From Acidobacteriota bacterium (GTDB lineage Bacteria > Acidobacteriota > Terriglobia > UBA7540), in assembly GCA_004298155.1 (NCBI GenBank), contig SCRD01000017.1, forward strand, positions 310,001 through 374,000: 64,000 nt of DNA. Reading direction: 5' to 3'. The position numbers were made by a program, and so were the translations under genes. Positions 17,978-24,123 of the stretch are shown here, piece by piece. Every line of letters starts with the position of its first letter. The stretch's first letter is position 1. The notes under the pieces were generated by a model, which worked only from the letters and a program-made list of their open reading frames with translations, ran no database searches and was not told the origin of the DNA.

Positions 17978-18214
17978 ATGGCTAAGAAGGTAGTTCTATT
18001 CACTCAACCGGGCTGAATGTTCTGTAAACGGACGAAAGAGTTTCTTTCGCGGAACGGCGTCACGTTTGAAGAGCGTGATGTGACCAGCGACCAAACGGCC
18101 CTGGACGAACTCGAGAAGCGGGGCCTGATGACCACCCCAGTCACCCTGGTTGATGATGAAGTGGTCATAGGTTTCGACAGTGCGAAGCTCACCAAGTTGC
18201 TGGGCCTTGTTTAG
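17978..18214 (+). CDS. Glutaredoxin-like protein with predicted selenocysteine (UxxC)
   Basis: A 78-codon frame with a perfect AAAGGAG ribosome site four nucleotides before the ATG. Codon 13 (18014-18016) is TGA. Read as selenocysteine, the N-terminus becomes KKVVLFTQPG-U-MFCKRTKEFL, placing U13 and C16 exactly where glutaredoxins and NrdH have CxxC. The rest of the fold is intact: FEERDVTSD, the cis-proline loop MTTPVTLVDDEVVIGF and a C-terminal helix. A hairpin right after the UGA fits a bacterial SECIS, and selA is present at 37376-38773. It would act as a cytoplasmic thiol/selenol reductase under MerR control. Alternatives: a single TGC-to-TGA mutation (pseudogene) or an assembly error; conservation downstream argues against old decay. 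Confidence 0.75.
18014..18049 (+). promoter_or_regulatory. Candidate bacterial SECIS element after the in-frame UGA
   Basis: The UGA at 18014-18016 is followed after 16 nt by the stem CGAAAGA (18033-18039) pairing with UCUUUCG (18043-18049) around the loop GUU (18040-18042). The loop lies 24-26 nt after the UGA and begins with G, which fits what is known of bacterial SECIS elements bound by SelB. The stem overlaps the codons for a conserved TKEFLS stretch, so part of the pairing could be coincidence. Confidence 0.65.
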
Positions 18215-18513
18215 CAGGTTCCGCGTCAGGTGCTCGCCATTATGGTGGGAGAACGAGCGCCTGTATTCAGCAAAATGGTGCCAGCTCGAAACTGGGCGAC
18301 CTTCACTAACGTTCCGCCGTCTGGCAAAGGTGGACAAAATCGAATGCCGTGCTGCATCGCCTCCAAATCAGATTCTTCAAAGTAGCGTGGCGGACGATGC
18401 CGCGTCGCTACGCCAGACGCGGGTTCACACAGGCCTCTGCAAGTTTTAGCTACCCCATCCAGAACTTGATCTCCCGTAGATTTGCTCCCTGGGTTTACCG
18501 CTCCTGCTACATG
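18215..18513. other. Gene-poor stretch with rpiB relic
   Basis: About 300 bp without an intact gene. The only recognisable content is the decayed copy of the rpiB 3' end at 18314-18369. No promoter or terminator is evident. Confidence 0.5.
18314..18369 (+). pseudogene. Decayed duplicate of the rpiB 3' end
   Basis: The first 36 nt of this segment match 17118-17153 at 32 positions, and after a small indel a further 13 nt match at 11 positions. In one frame it gives RRLAKVDKIE, against RRLAKVDNIE at the end of RpiB. In another frame just upstream, WATFTN recalls RFTN of RpiB, indicating frameshift decay. Together with intact rpiB it brackets the MerR/glutaredoxin pair. Confidence 0.7.
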
Positions 18514-18810
18514 TCATCGTCGAAGCTGCCATCGTACTGCGGCGAAGGTTTTTGCCGCCGGTTTGGAACTTGCTGTCTTTTTGAGTGACAGGGCGTAGAG
18601 CCACTTGTAGTGGCCGAAGACTCCCAGCATGTTCACCGCGTATTCGCTGGCGAGGCCCGCGACATTTTCGATGATCATCAGATTGTCATCCTGATGGCGC
18701 ATGCTTCCATGGCCCCTGAACTCCTGCTCGGTGGCGAGCGCATAAACTCCCTTTGCAAGGTCGATGGCCGCCTGCCCTGCGGGCAACTCTTCAAACGTCT
18801 CGCGCTGCAT
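18514..18810 (-). pseudogene. Probable C-terminal fragment of a phospholipase D-like protein
   Basis: The 98-residue frame contains HGSMRHQDDNLMIIENVAG followed by LASEYAVNMLGVFGHYKW. This resembles the end of phospholipase D-like nucleases, where the sequence after the second active-site motif has an Asn-Leu-...-Ile-Glu stretch and a final HY[KR]W. No HxK-type catalytic motif or N-terminal half is present upstream, where the next gene begins within 80 bp. I treat it as a truncated relic; it could also be a small unknown gene. Confidence 0.4.
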
Positions 18811-18889
18811 TTCTTCCGTTTCTATATCGCCGCTGTGTTCAGTTCAAAGGCCTTCGCAACCATGACCATGCTGCTCTGGCAGGGCCAGA

Positions 18890-19576
18890 TCAATTTATCA
18901 GTTCAACGGCAGGCGGGGTTGGAGGTGAGGGCGTTAAAGAGCGGTGATCGTCAATCCAATAGGCCCAGGCGAGGAACAGCCAGCTCAGGACTCCGGCCCA
19001 CTCGACGGCATTCACGCTGGGCGGAGGCGGGCCCATCAGTGACACAAGATAGATAAGGACCAGCAGCGCCACAAATGTCTTGTAGCTGTAATCGCCGGTC
19101 TTGTCCCGCGCGCGGGTGGTTCTGCTGTAAATCATTACTCCGGCTATGAACATGGCGCCTTCAACGATTAGTGTCACCGACACGGAGTCCCACAATCCCA
19201 GGCCCACCATCTGGCTGCCGGGATAGAGTGGAAGATCAGAGCGGTGGGTGATGAAGTCCAGCAGCCAATGGCTCATCACGCACGCCCAGACCACCAGCGC
19301 GCCGCCGCGGTCCTTTTTGAAGACCAGGTAAAGCCCGGCGAGCAGTAGCCCCCAGCCGAAAACGGCCAGCAAGCTGTGGGTGAGCGGATAACTGATGAAC
19401 TCCAGAGGACTCACGGCCGTGATGCCGGGAACGATCCGGACGCGCTCCCATCCAAGCATCAGGAACACAGGCCAGATAAGGTCCGGCCACTGGGCTGCCA
19501 GCAGCAAGGTGCCAAACGAGGTTTTGGGCGCTGCCTTCTTTGCACCCAGCGCAACTGCGACATGACCGATCAACAT
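18890..19576 (-). CDS. YdjM-like membrane protein, putative metal-dependent hydrolase
   Basis: A 228-residue integral membrane protein with five to six hydrophobic segments. The N-terminal MLIGHVAVALGAKK, the central YPLTHSLLAVFGWG and the SHWLLDFITHRSDLPLYPG stretch give the conserved His/Asp pattern (H5, H-S, H...D...H) of the YdjM family of membrane-bound presumed metal-dependent hydrolases. Its start lies 9 bp after the stop of the neighbouring 155-residue membrane protein on the same strand, so they form a two-gene unit. Substrate and role are unknown. Confidence 0.72.
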   Translation of the reverse strand: MLIGHVAVALGAKKAAPKTSFGTLLLAAQWPDLIWPVFLMLGWERVRIVPGITAVSPLEFISYPLTHSLLAVFGWGLLLAGLYLVFKKDRGGALVVWACVMSHWLLDFITHRSDLPLYPGSQMVGLGLWDSVSVTLIVEGAMFIAGVMIYSRTTRARDKTGDYSYKTFVALLVLIYLVSLMGPPPPSVNAVEWAGVLSWLFLAWAYWIDDHRSLTPSPPTPPAVELIN

Positions 19577-19585
19577 CAGGAAATC

Positions 19586-20053
19586 TCAGTGGCCCGCAGG
19601 GAAAAGCTTAACATACCACACTGCCAGGATTCCCACATAAACCACTGAAATGATCAGGCACGTCCAGAATGTTTTTCCCCAGAACCGCTCATTGACCTCC
19701 CGGCGCCAGGCGGAAAGACTGACAGCAAATAGGAAGATGGCCGCCAGCCGGGCGATGCCGTCCAGGGGAGTACTCATGGCGCTGATGCTCTGTCCTCCGA
19801 GGTAACGCATGAAAACGCTGAAATCGACGATGAACCCGCCGATGAGGAGGTCCACCAGGAACCAGATCGGCGTGAAAATTGTTCCCAGCATGTAGGAGTA
19901 CCGGTTTTCACCAAAAAACACCATGACCGCGATCGCGATAAAAATCGACGACTTGGCCAGCTCAAAGTAGAAAAACGGCGAAAGCGTGAAGGCTCCTGCC
20001 ACCATAAAGGTGGCCGTAAGGAAGGCTGCGAGGAACACCCATCGGTTGGACAT
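19586..20053 (-). CDS. Four-helix membrane protein of unknown function
   Basis: A 155-residue protein starting MSNRWVFLAAFLTATFMV. The start at 20053 has a perfect AAAGGAG seven nucleotides upstream; a longer frame reaching 20368 has no such support. Four hydrophobic stretches are visible (about 6-28, 35-75 with a break, 95-118, 130-150), with short charged links such as SAWRREVNERFWGK. I recognise no family. It is first in a minus-strand pair with the YdjM-like gene and is divergent from the PadR unit. Confidence 0.7.
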   Translation of the reverse strand: MSNRWVFLAAFLTATFMVAGAFTLSPFFYFELAKSSIFIAIAVMVFFGENRYSYMLGTIFTPIWFLVDLLIGGFIVDFSVFMRYLGGQSISAMSTPLDGIARLAAIFLFAVSLSAWRREVNERFWGKTFWTCLIISVVYVGILAVWYVKLFPAGH

Positions 20054-20276
20054 GGCCAAACTCCTTTCCGTGGAATCGACGCCGCGCGAAGGCTTGCTTA
20101 GCCCTGTGAGCGCGCCGCCCATCCTGCCCGGATAAGCTCCCTTGTTCCCGTACTTGCCGATTACGCCTGAAGAGTAACAGGCTGGGTAACGCGATGCTGT
20201 GATACCCGTCACCAGGAAGTGGCCAGCCGGGTAGCCGAGGTTTTTTTGCGTTTGGAGACGGCCGAACAGAAACCCC

Positions 20277-20304
20277 TTGACACGTATCTCGATATATGTA
20301 GACT
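20277..20304 (+). promoter_or_regulatory. Promoter of the PadR unit, giving a very short leader
   Basis: TTGACA (20277-20282) and TAGACT (20299-20304) with a 16-bp spacer. Transcription would begin close to 20311, and the PadR ATG is at 20312, so the mRNA would be leaderless or nearly so. No Shine-Dalgarno sequence precedes the ATG, which is consistent. The A/T-rich spacer (GATATATGTAGAC) may hold the PadR operator. Confidence 0.5.
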
Positions 20305-20311
20305 TATAAGC

Positions 20312-20626
20312 ATGAAACGGATTCGCCTTTCGCCGCAAACCCTTCAGGTGCTCAATCGCTTCTCCCAACAGCCCGCTGCCTGGCTCTACGGCTACGAGTT
20401 GAGCCGGGAAACTGGTCTGAAATCGGGGACCTTATACCCCATTCTCATGCGCCTCGCAAAACATCAACTGCTGGAGACGCGCTGGGTGCAGATGGAAGAA
20501 GGTGTTCCGCCCCGCCACACCTATCGGCTGACCTCCAAGGGAATTGACCTGGCGCGGTCCCTGCGAATCCCGGCACAAAAGGTGATTGCCGCAAGAAAGC
20601 CGGCGACTGCGGGAGGGCGGGCGTGA
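20312..20626 (+). CDS. PadR-family transcriptional regulator
   Basis: The 104-residue protein is a compact winged helix: SPQTLQVLNRFSQQPAAWLY, GYELSRETGLKSGTLYPIL and the wing RHTYRLTSKGIDLAR are the diagnostic PadR pieces. It lacks the long C-terminal dimerisation helices of PadR subfamily 1 and fits the short subfamily 2. Its stop codon overlaps the start of the downstream membrane protein gene, so the two are translationally coupled. PadR regulators usually repress the adjacent membrane protein or exporter gene. The ligand is unknown. Confidence 0.88.
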   Translation: MKRIRLSPQTLQVLNRFSQQPAAWLYGYELSRETGLKSGTLYPILMRLAKHQLLETRWVQMEEGVPPRHTYRLTSKGIDLARSLRIPAQKVIAARKPATAGGRA

Positions 20627-22365
20627 TGGTCGACACGCTTCTCCACCGGCTTGCCGCATTTGTGCTCCGCGCCGGAATTCGGCTGGTCCCCAACCAAACT
20701 CGCGAGTGGGGCAACGCTATGCTGGCCGAGATTCACCACATCGAGGGAAATTGGGCTGTTGTGGTATGGGCGCTCGGCGGCGTCGGCGTACTGGCGAAAC
20801 AGGCCCTGATCGGTCTGCTGTTGCCCGCAGGCGACCGCCAGGCAGCGCCCATCGGCAATCCGCTTTCGGGGGAGGCGAAGATGCATAAAGTCAGCCTCAG
20901 AGCCGGCGGGGTCTGCCTCGCCGCTGTCTTATTGTTTTTCCTCGCGCCGGTCTTTCGGCAGGCATTCCGCGTGTCGCTTGCGCAGTGGCATAACGTCATC
21001 CACGTTGATCCGGGTCTATGGGTCCGACAGCCGGAACTGGAATCGCTCGCGCGGCGCGTCGAGAAAAACCACGACGCCGAAGGTGTGGCATTTGTCGCGG
21101 CACGGCTCCATGACGGCGCTGAAAGCGTGCGCCTGGCTGACGAAGCCGTGCGGCTGGACCCAAAACTCATCTGGATTTTGGGCGTGGTTGGCGCTCGTCA
21201 TTCGGCTGCGCCGCAAGTGCCGGGCTGGGTCGCACGACTCGAAAGGTGGGATCCTGGGAACGCTCTGCCTTACCTGATCCTGGCGCAACGCAACGACTTG
21301 ATACGCGGCGCCGGCGGGAGCTTTATGCATCCTCCAGCGCCCCGGATCGCGTGGGAGCAGGCGATGGCGAGCGCATTCCAATCAACCCGGATCGATGACT
21401 ATGTGGACCGGCTCAGGGACATTGATCGAATCGTTGCCCGCCGCTACGACCTCAGCGACCCTACTTTGGTCGTCTTCGAGGAAGAACTTTTTGTAGATCA
21501 CTTGCCGACTTATACCGCCTCGGATTCTCTCCGCTACGCCAGGTCGGCCATCTCCGCTGGCGATGCTCTTGAAGTTCGCGGCGACACGAAAGGGGCCATT
21601 GAAAAATATCTGATGGTTGCCCATTTTGTCAGCATGTTCGAGTCGCAACAGCACGTCCCTGACCCTCCCTTCTTTGACACGCTGATGCCGAACGTTTATC
21701 AACGGCTGGCGGCGGTTTACAGAAAGATGGACAACGGCCCTCAATCGGCCTACTTTGCCGGCCTCGCTGCGACGGCCGAACAGGACATCAAGCAACACGG
21801 TCTCCAGTGGCACAGCGAAATTGAGAACCAGCGCAGCATTTCCGGAGTCACACCGTGGAATGCGCTTGTGGTGGAGATCTCTGATGCTGCGATGCTGGCG
21901 TCCGCCTTGCTGCTGCTGATTTCGCTCCTGGTGGTTCTGGCACGAAGCCGAAGTTTTAAGCCGCGCAAGCTGCGCATGGGGCCCGTGGCAACCGGTGTGA
22001 GGCTGCTCGCAGCCGTTGGCCTGCTGGTATCAAGCGTCACGCTCTATGTCGTCTATCGTCCCTACGCGGCGATCTACACGCGCTTTCTCGAGACCGGTGA
22101 CACGAGCCAGCTCAAAATTCTGCGTGACTTCGTTGAATTAACCCGTTCGCCCATCGGCACCCAGATCTATCGTTTCAGGCCAACGCCGCAAGGACCGGCT
22201 ATGGTCGGGCCTTACATCTCCGTGCACAACTTCATTTTTTATTTCTGGCTGGCGGTTACGGTGCTGGGCCTGGCCAGCCTGGCCGTGATTGCCGGATTGC
22301 ACTTGCTGAAGTGTTTCCGGCCTCGCGCTGGCGCGGCAGCCAACGGCTCGATGGTGGTTTCATAA
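20626..22365 (+). CDS. Large membrane protein coupled to PadR, function unknown
   Basis: The 579-residue protein has a cytoplasmic N-terminus (LLHRLAAFVLRAGIRLVPNQ) with an amphipathic stretch, a hydrophobic segment near 45-65, another near 92-112, a long soluble region (about 115-415) and three helices near 425-445, 460-485 and 535-560. The soluble part has helix pairs recalling degenerate TPRs (DALEVRGDTKGAIEKYLMVA). The GTG at 20623 or the ATG at 20626 may start it; both follow GGGAGG and overlap the PadR stop. I recognise no catalytic motif. Coupling to PadR suggests an envelope-stress or export role. Confidence 0.65.
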   Translation: MVDTLLHRLAAFVLRAGIRLVPNQTREWGNAMLAEIHHIEGNWAVVVWALGGVGVLAKQALIGLLLPAGDRQAAPIGNPLSGEAKMHKVSLRAGGVCLAAVLLFFLAPVFRQAFRVSLAQWHNVIHVDPGLWVRQPELESLARRVEKNHDAEGVAFVAARLHDGAESVRLADEAVRLDPKLIWILGVVGARHSAAPQVPGWVARLERWDPGNALPYLILAQRNDLIRGAGGSFMHPPAPRIAWEQAMASAFQSTRIDDYVDRLRDIDRIVARRYDLSDPTLVVFEEELFVDHLPTYTASDSLRYARSAISAGDALEVRGDTKGAIEKYLMVAHFVSMFESQQHVPDPPFFDTLMPNVYQRLAAVYRKMDNGPQSAYFAGLAATAEQDIKQHGLQWHSEIENQRSISGVTPWNALVVEISDAAMLASALLLLISLLVVLARSRSFKPRKLRMGPVATGVRLLAAVGLLVSSVTLYVVYRPYAAIYTRFLETGDTSQLKILRDFVELTRSPIGTQIYRFRPTPQGPAMVGPYISVHNFIFYFWLAVTVLGLASLAVIAGLHLLKCFRPRAGAAANGSMVVS

Positions 22366-22513
22366 AGGCAGTTGCTTCCTCTCCGCAGAATTTCCTTTCT
22401 TTCGGGTAAGCTTTTGGCGCTTCGCCTGGCCCTTGTTCCATCCCCCACCTACCGCCTATTAGACACATCTTCAACCTGCATTTTTCCACTTCCAGTTAGT
22501 GTAGAATTTCGTC

Positions 22514-23584
22514 ATGAAAATCGGACTCGGGCTTTACCGGCATATGCTGACTAGGGAGAACTTCCGCTTTGCGCGGCAGGCGGGCGCCACGCACATTGTG
22601 GCACACTGGGTGGACTACTGGGGGACGGAAAAGATTCCCGCAACCGACGGGCAGAGGGACTGGGGCGTGACGCGCCAGCAGGGAAAGTTGTGGACTTACG
22701 CAGAGCTGCTTGGCCTGAAGCAAGCCGTGAATGCCGAGGGGCTTGAGCTGGAAGCCATTGAAAACCTCGATCCCTCGCACTGGTACGACGTGCTTCTCGA
22801 CGGCCCGCAGAAGCAGCGGCAGCTTGAAGACATCAAAACCATCGTTCGAACGATGGGAAAAGTCGGCATTCCGATTCTCGGCTACAACTTCAGCATCGCA
22901 GGAGTTTGGGGACACGTGCAGGGGCCCTACGCGCGCGGCGGAGCAGAGTCGGTTGGTTTCCTGGGCGCCGACGGGCCCGAAGAAACCCCTATTCCTAACG
23001 GCCAGGTCTGGAACATGACTTATGATCCGAACGCCCCGACGGGAAGCATTGGCAAGCTGACTTCCGACGAGCTCTGGCAGCGGCTCACAGATTTTTTGCG
23101 CGAGGTGGTTCCCGTTGCGGAAGAAGCCGGAGTGCGCCTGGCGGCGCATCCGGACGATCCACCGATGCCGGAGATTCGCGGCACGGCGCGGCTGGTGTAT
23201 CGTCCAGATCTCTATCAGCGGTTGCTCGACATTGTTCCCAGCCGCTCGAACGCCATCGAATTCTGCCAGGGGACCACGGCTGAAATGGCCGCCGGCGACG
23301 TTTATGAAACTATCGACAAGCTGACTCGGCAGGAGAGCATCGCGTACGTTCACTTTCGCAACGTGCGCGGCAAAGTGCCGAAGTACCATGAAGTCTTTCT
23401 CGACGAGGGGGATGTGGATTTCGTTCGCGCCATGCGGATTTATCTCAAGAATGGCTATGACGGCGTCATGATTCCCGATCACACGCCGCAAATGTCGTGC
23501 GCGGCTCCCTGGCACGCCGGCATGGCCTACGCGCTCGGTTATATGCGAGCGCTCATCCAGGCGTTAGAGTCAGGAACCAGGTGA
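22514..23584 (+). CDS. uxuA: Mannonate dehydratase
   Basis: The 356-residue TIM-barrel enzyme should dehydrate D-mannonate to 2-keto-3-deoxy-D-gluconate in hexuronate catabolism. Family signatures are AAHPDDPPMPEIRG (metal-site His), the segment ending NAIEFCQGTTAEM (metal-site Cys), IAYVHFRNVRG and GVMIPDHTPQM. It is a little shorter than the E. coli enzyme (394). No other hexuronate genes adjoin it; an FAD oxidoreductase follows 540 bp later on the same strand. TAGAAT at 22502-22507 could be a -10 element, but it lies very close to the ATG. Confidence 0.87.
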   Translation: MKIGLGLYRHMLTRENFRFARQAGATHIVAHWVDYWGTEKIPATDGQRDWGVTRQQGKLWTYAELLGLKQAVNAEGLELEAIENLDPSHWYDVLLDGPQKQRQLEDIKTIVRTMGKVGIPILGYNFSIAGVWGHVQGPYARGGAESVGFLGADGPEETPIPNGQVWNMTYDPNAPTGSIGKLTSDELWQRLTDFLREVVPVAEEAGVRLAAHPDDPPMPEIRGTARLVYRPDLYQRLLDIVPSRSNAIEFCQGTTAEMAAGDVYETIDKLTRQESIAYVHFRNVRGKVPKYHEVFLDEGDVDFVRAMRIYLKNGYDGVMIPDHTPQMSCAAPWHAGMAYALGYMRALIQALESGTR

Positions 23585-23703
23585 CTGCAGACGGCACTTG
23601 CGTGCATGCCAGGGTTACAAGCAATTCGAAACCCGTACGGCACAACATTGGCGTCGTGGCTTCCTTTACAGCCTTAGCAGGTTGGTGAAAAACTGGCTGG
23701 AGC

Positions 23704-23802
23704 CGTCATTCCGCGCGGAGGGGGAAATCTGCTTTTGCCCCGAAGACTGAAAACAAAACAGATTCCTCCGGCCGATAAAAAACATTGGCCCTCGGAATGA
23801 CG
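23704..23802. repeat. REP-like palindromic repeat element
   Basis: CGTCATTCCG (23704-23713) and CGGAATGACG (23793-23802) are perfect 10-bp inverted arms around 79 bp. The arm sequence, with GAAATCTGCTTTT next to the left arm, looks like the dispersed GTCATTCCG-type repeats common in bacterial intergenic regions. Only this copy is evident in the window. Confidence 0.6.
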
Positions 23803-23862
23803 GGGTCAGCGAATTATCCAGCAACCGGTAAGGGCATCGCGTGCTTAGAATAGGTTACCTAA

Positions 23863-23883
23863 TCTACGCACATTATGCGTAGA
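23863..23883. promoter_or_regulatory. Short perfect palindrome, possible operator
   Basis: TCTACGCA (23863-23870) and TGCGTAGA (23876-23883) with a 5-nt centre. The size and symmetry suit a dimeric repressor. It lies about 240 bp before the FAD oxidoreductase gene. The regulator is unknown. Confidence 0.4.
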
Positions 23884-24123
23884 AAAGCCGGTGACAACGA
23901 ACAATGCCATCGTGTCTGCAAGATTTACGGGCACACTGAAAGGCCCACGGTCAATCAAAGAGCGGATTGATCGTGGCGGCCGGCCCAACTATCTGCGATT
24001 ATCAATCCCTGCTACAGTTTGATCGCGAGCAATCCTTCCGGTGTTTAACAAGCGCCTTTTGTGTTGACTGATTTTGAGTAATACTTTATTTCCGGCTGTG
24101 TGCTGATTGAACGGAGAATGAGA

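Larger units (their letters stand above)
23585..24123. other. Long intergenic region with palindromes
   Basis: About 540 bp without a gene. It holds two well-formed inverted repeats, described separately: a long one at 23704-23802 and a short one at 23863-23883. TTGACT at 24064-24069 could be a -35 but has no convincing -10 at the right distance. Confidence 0.55.

Noticed and set aside
17766-17978. 70-codon open frame overlapping the end of the MerR gene and reaching the glutaredoxin start
   Set aside because: It begins inside the MerR coding sequence in another frame, has no ribosome site and no family resemblance; the good Shine-Dalgarno at its end serves the glutaredoxin ATG.
18014-18016. 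Reading the TGA as a simple nonsense mutation or sequencing error
   Set aside because: Not excluded, but set aside because the codon falls exactly on the active-site Cys, a SECIS-like hairpin follows, the frame is otherwise intact and selA is present.
22496-23515. 339-codon frame antisense to uxuA
   Set aside because: The plus strand carries clear mannonate dehydratase motifs throughout; the antisense frame is a by-product of GC-rich codon use.
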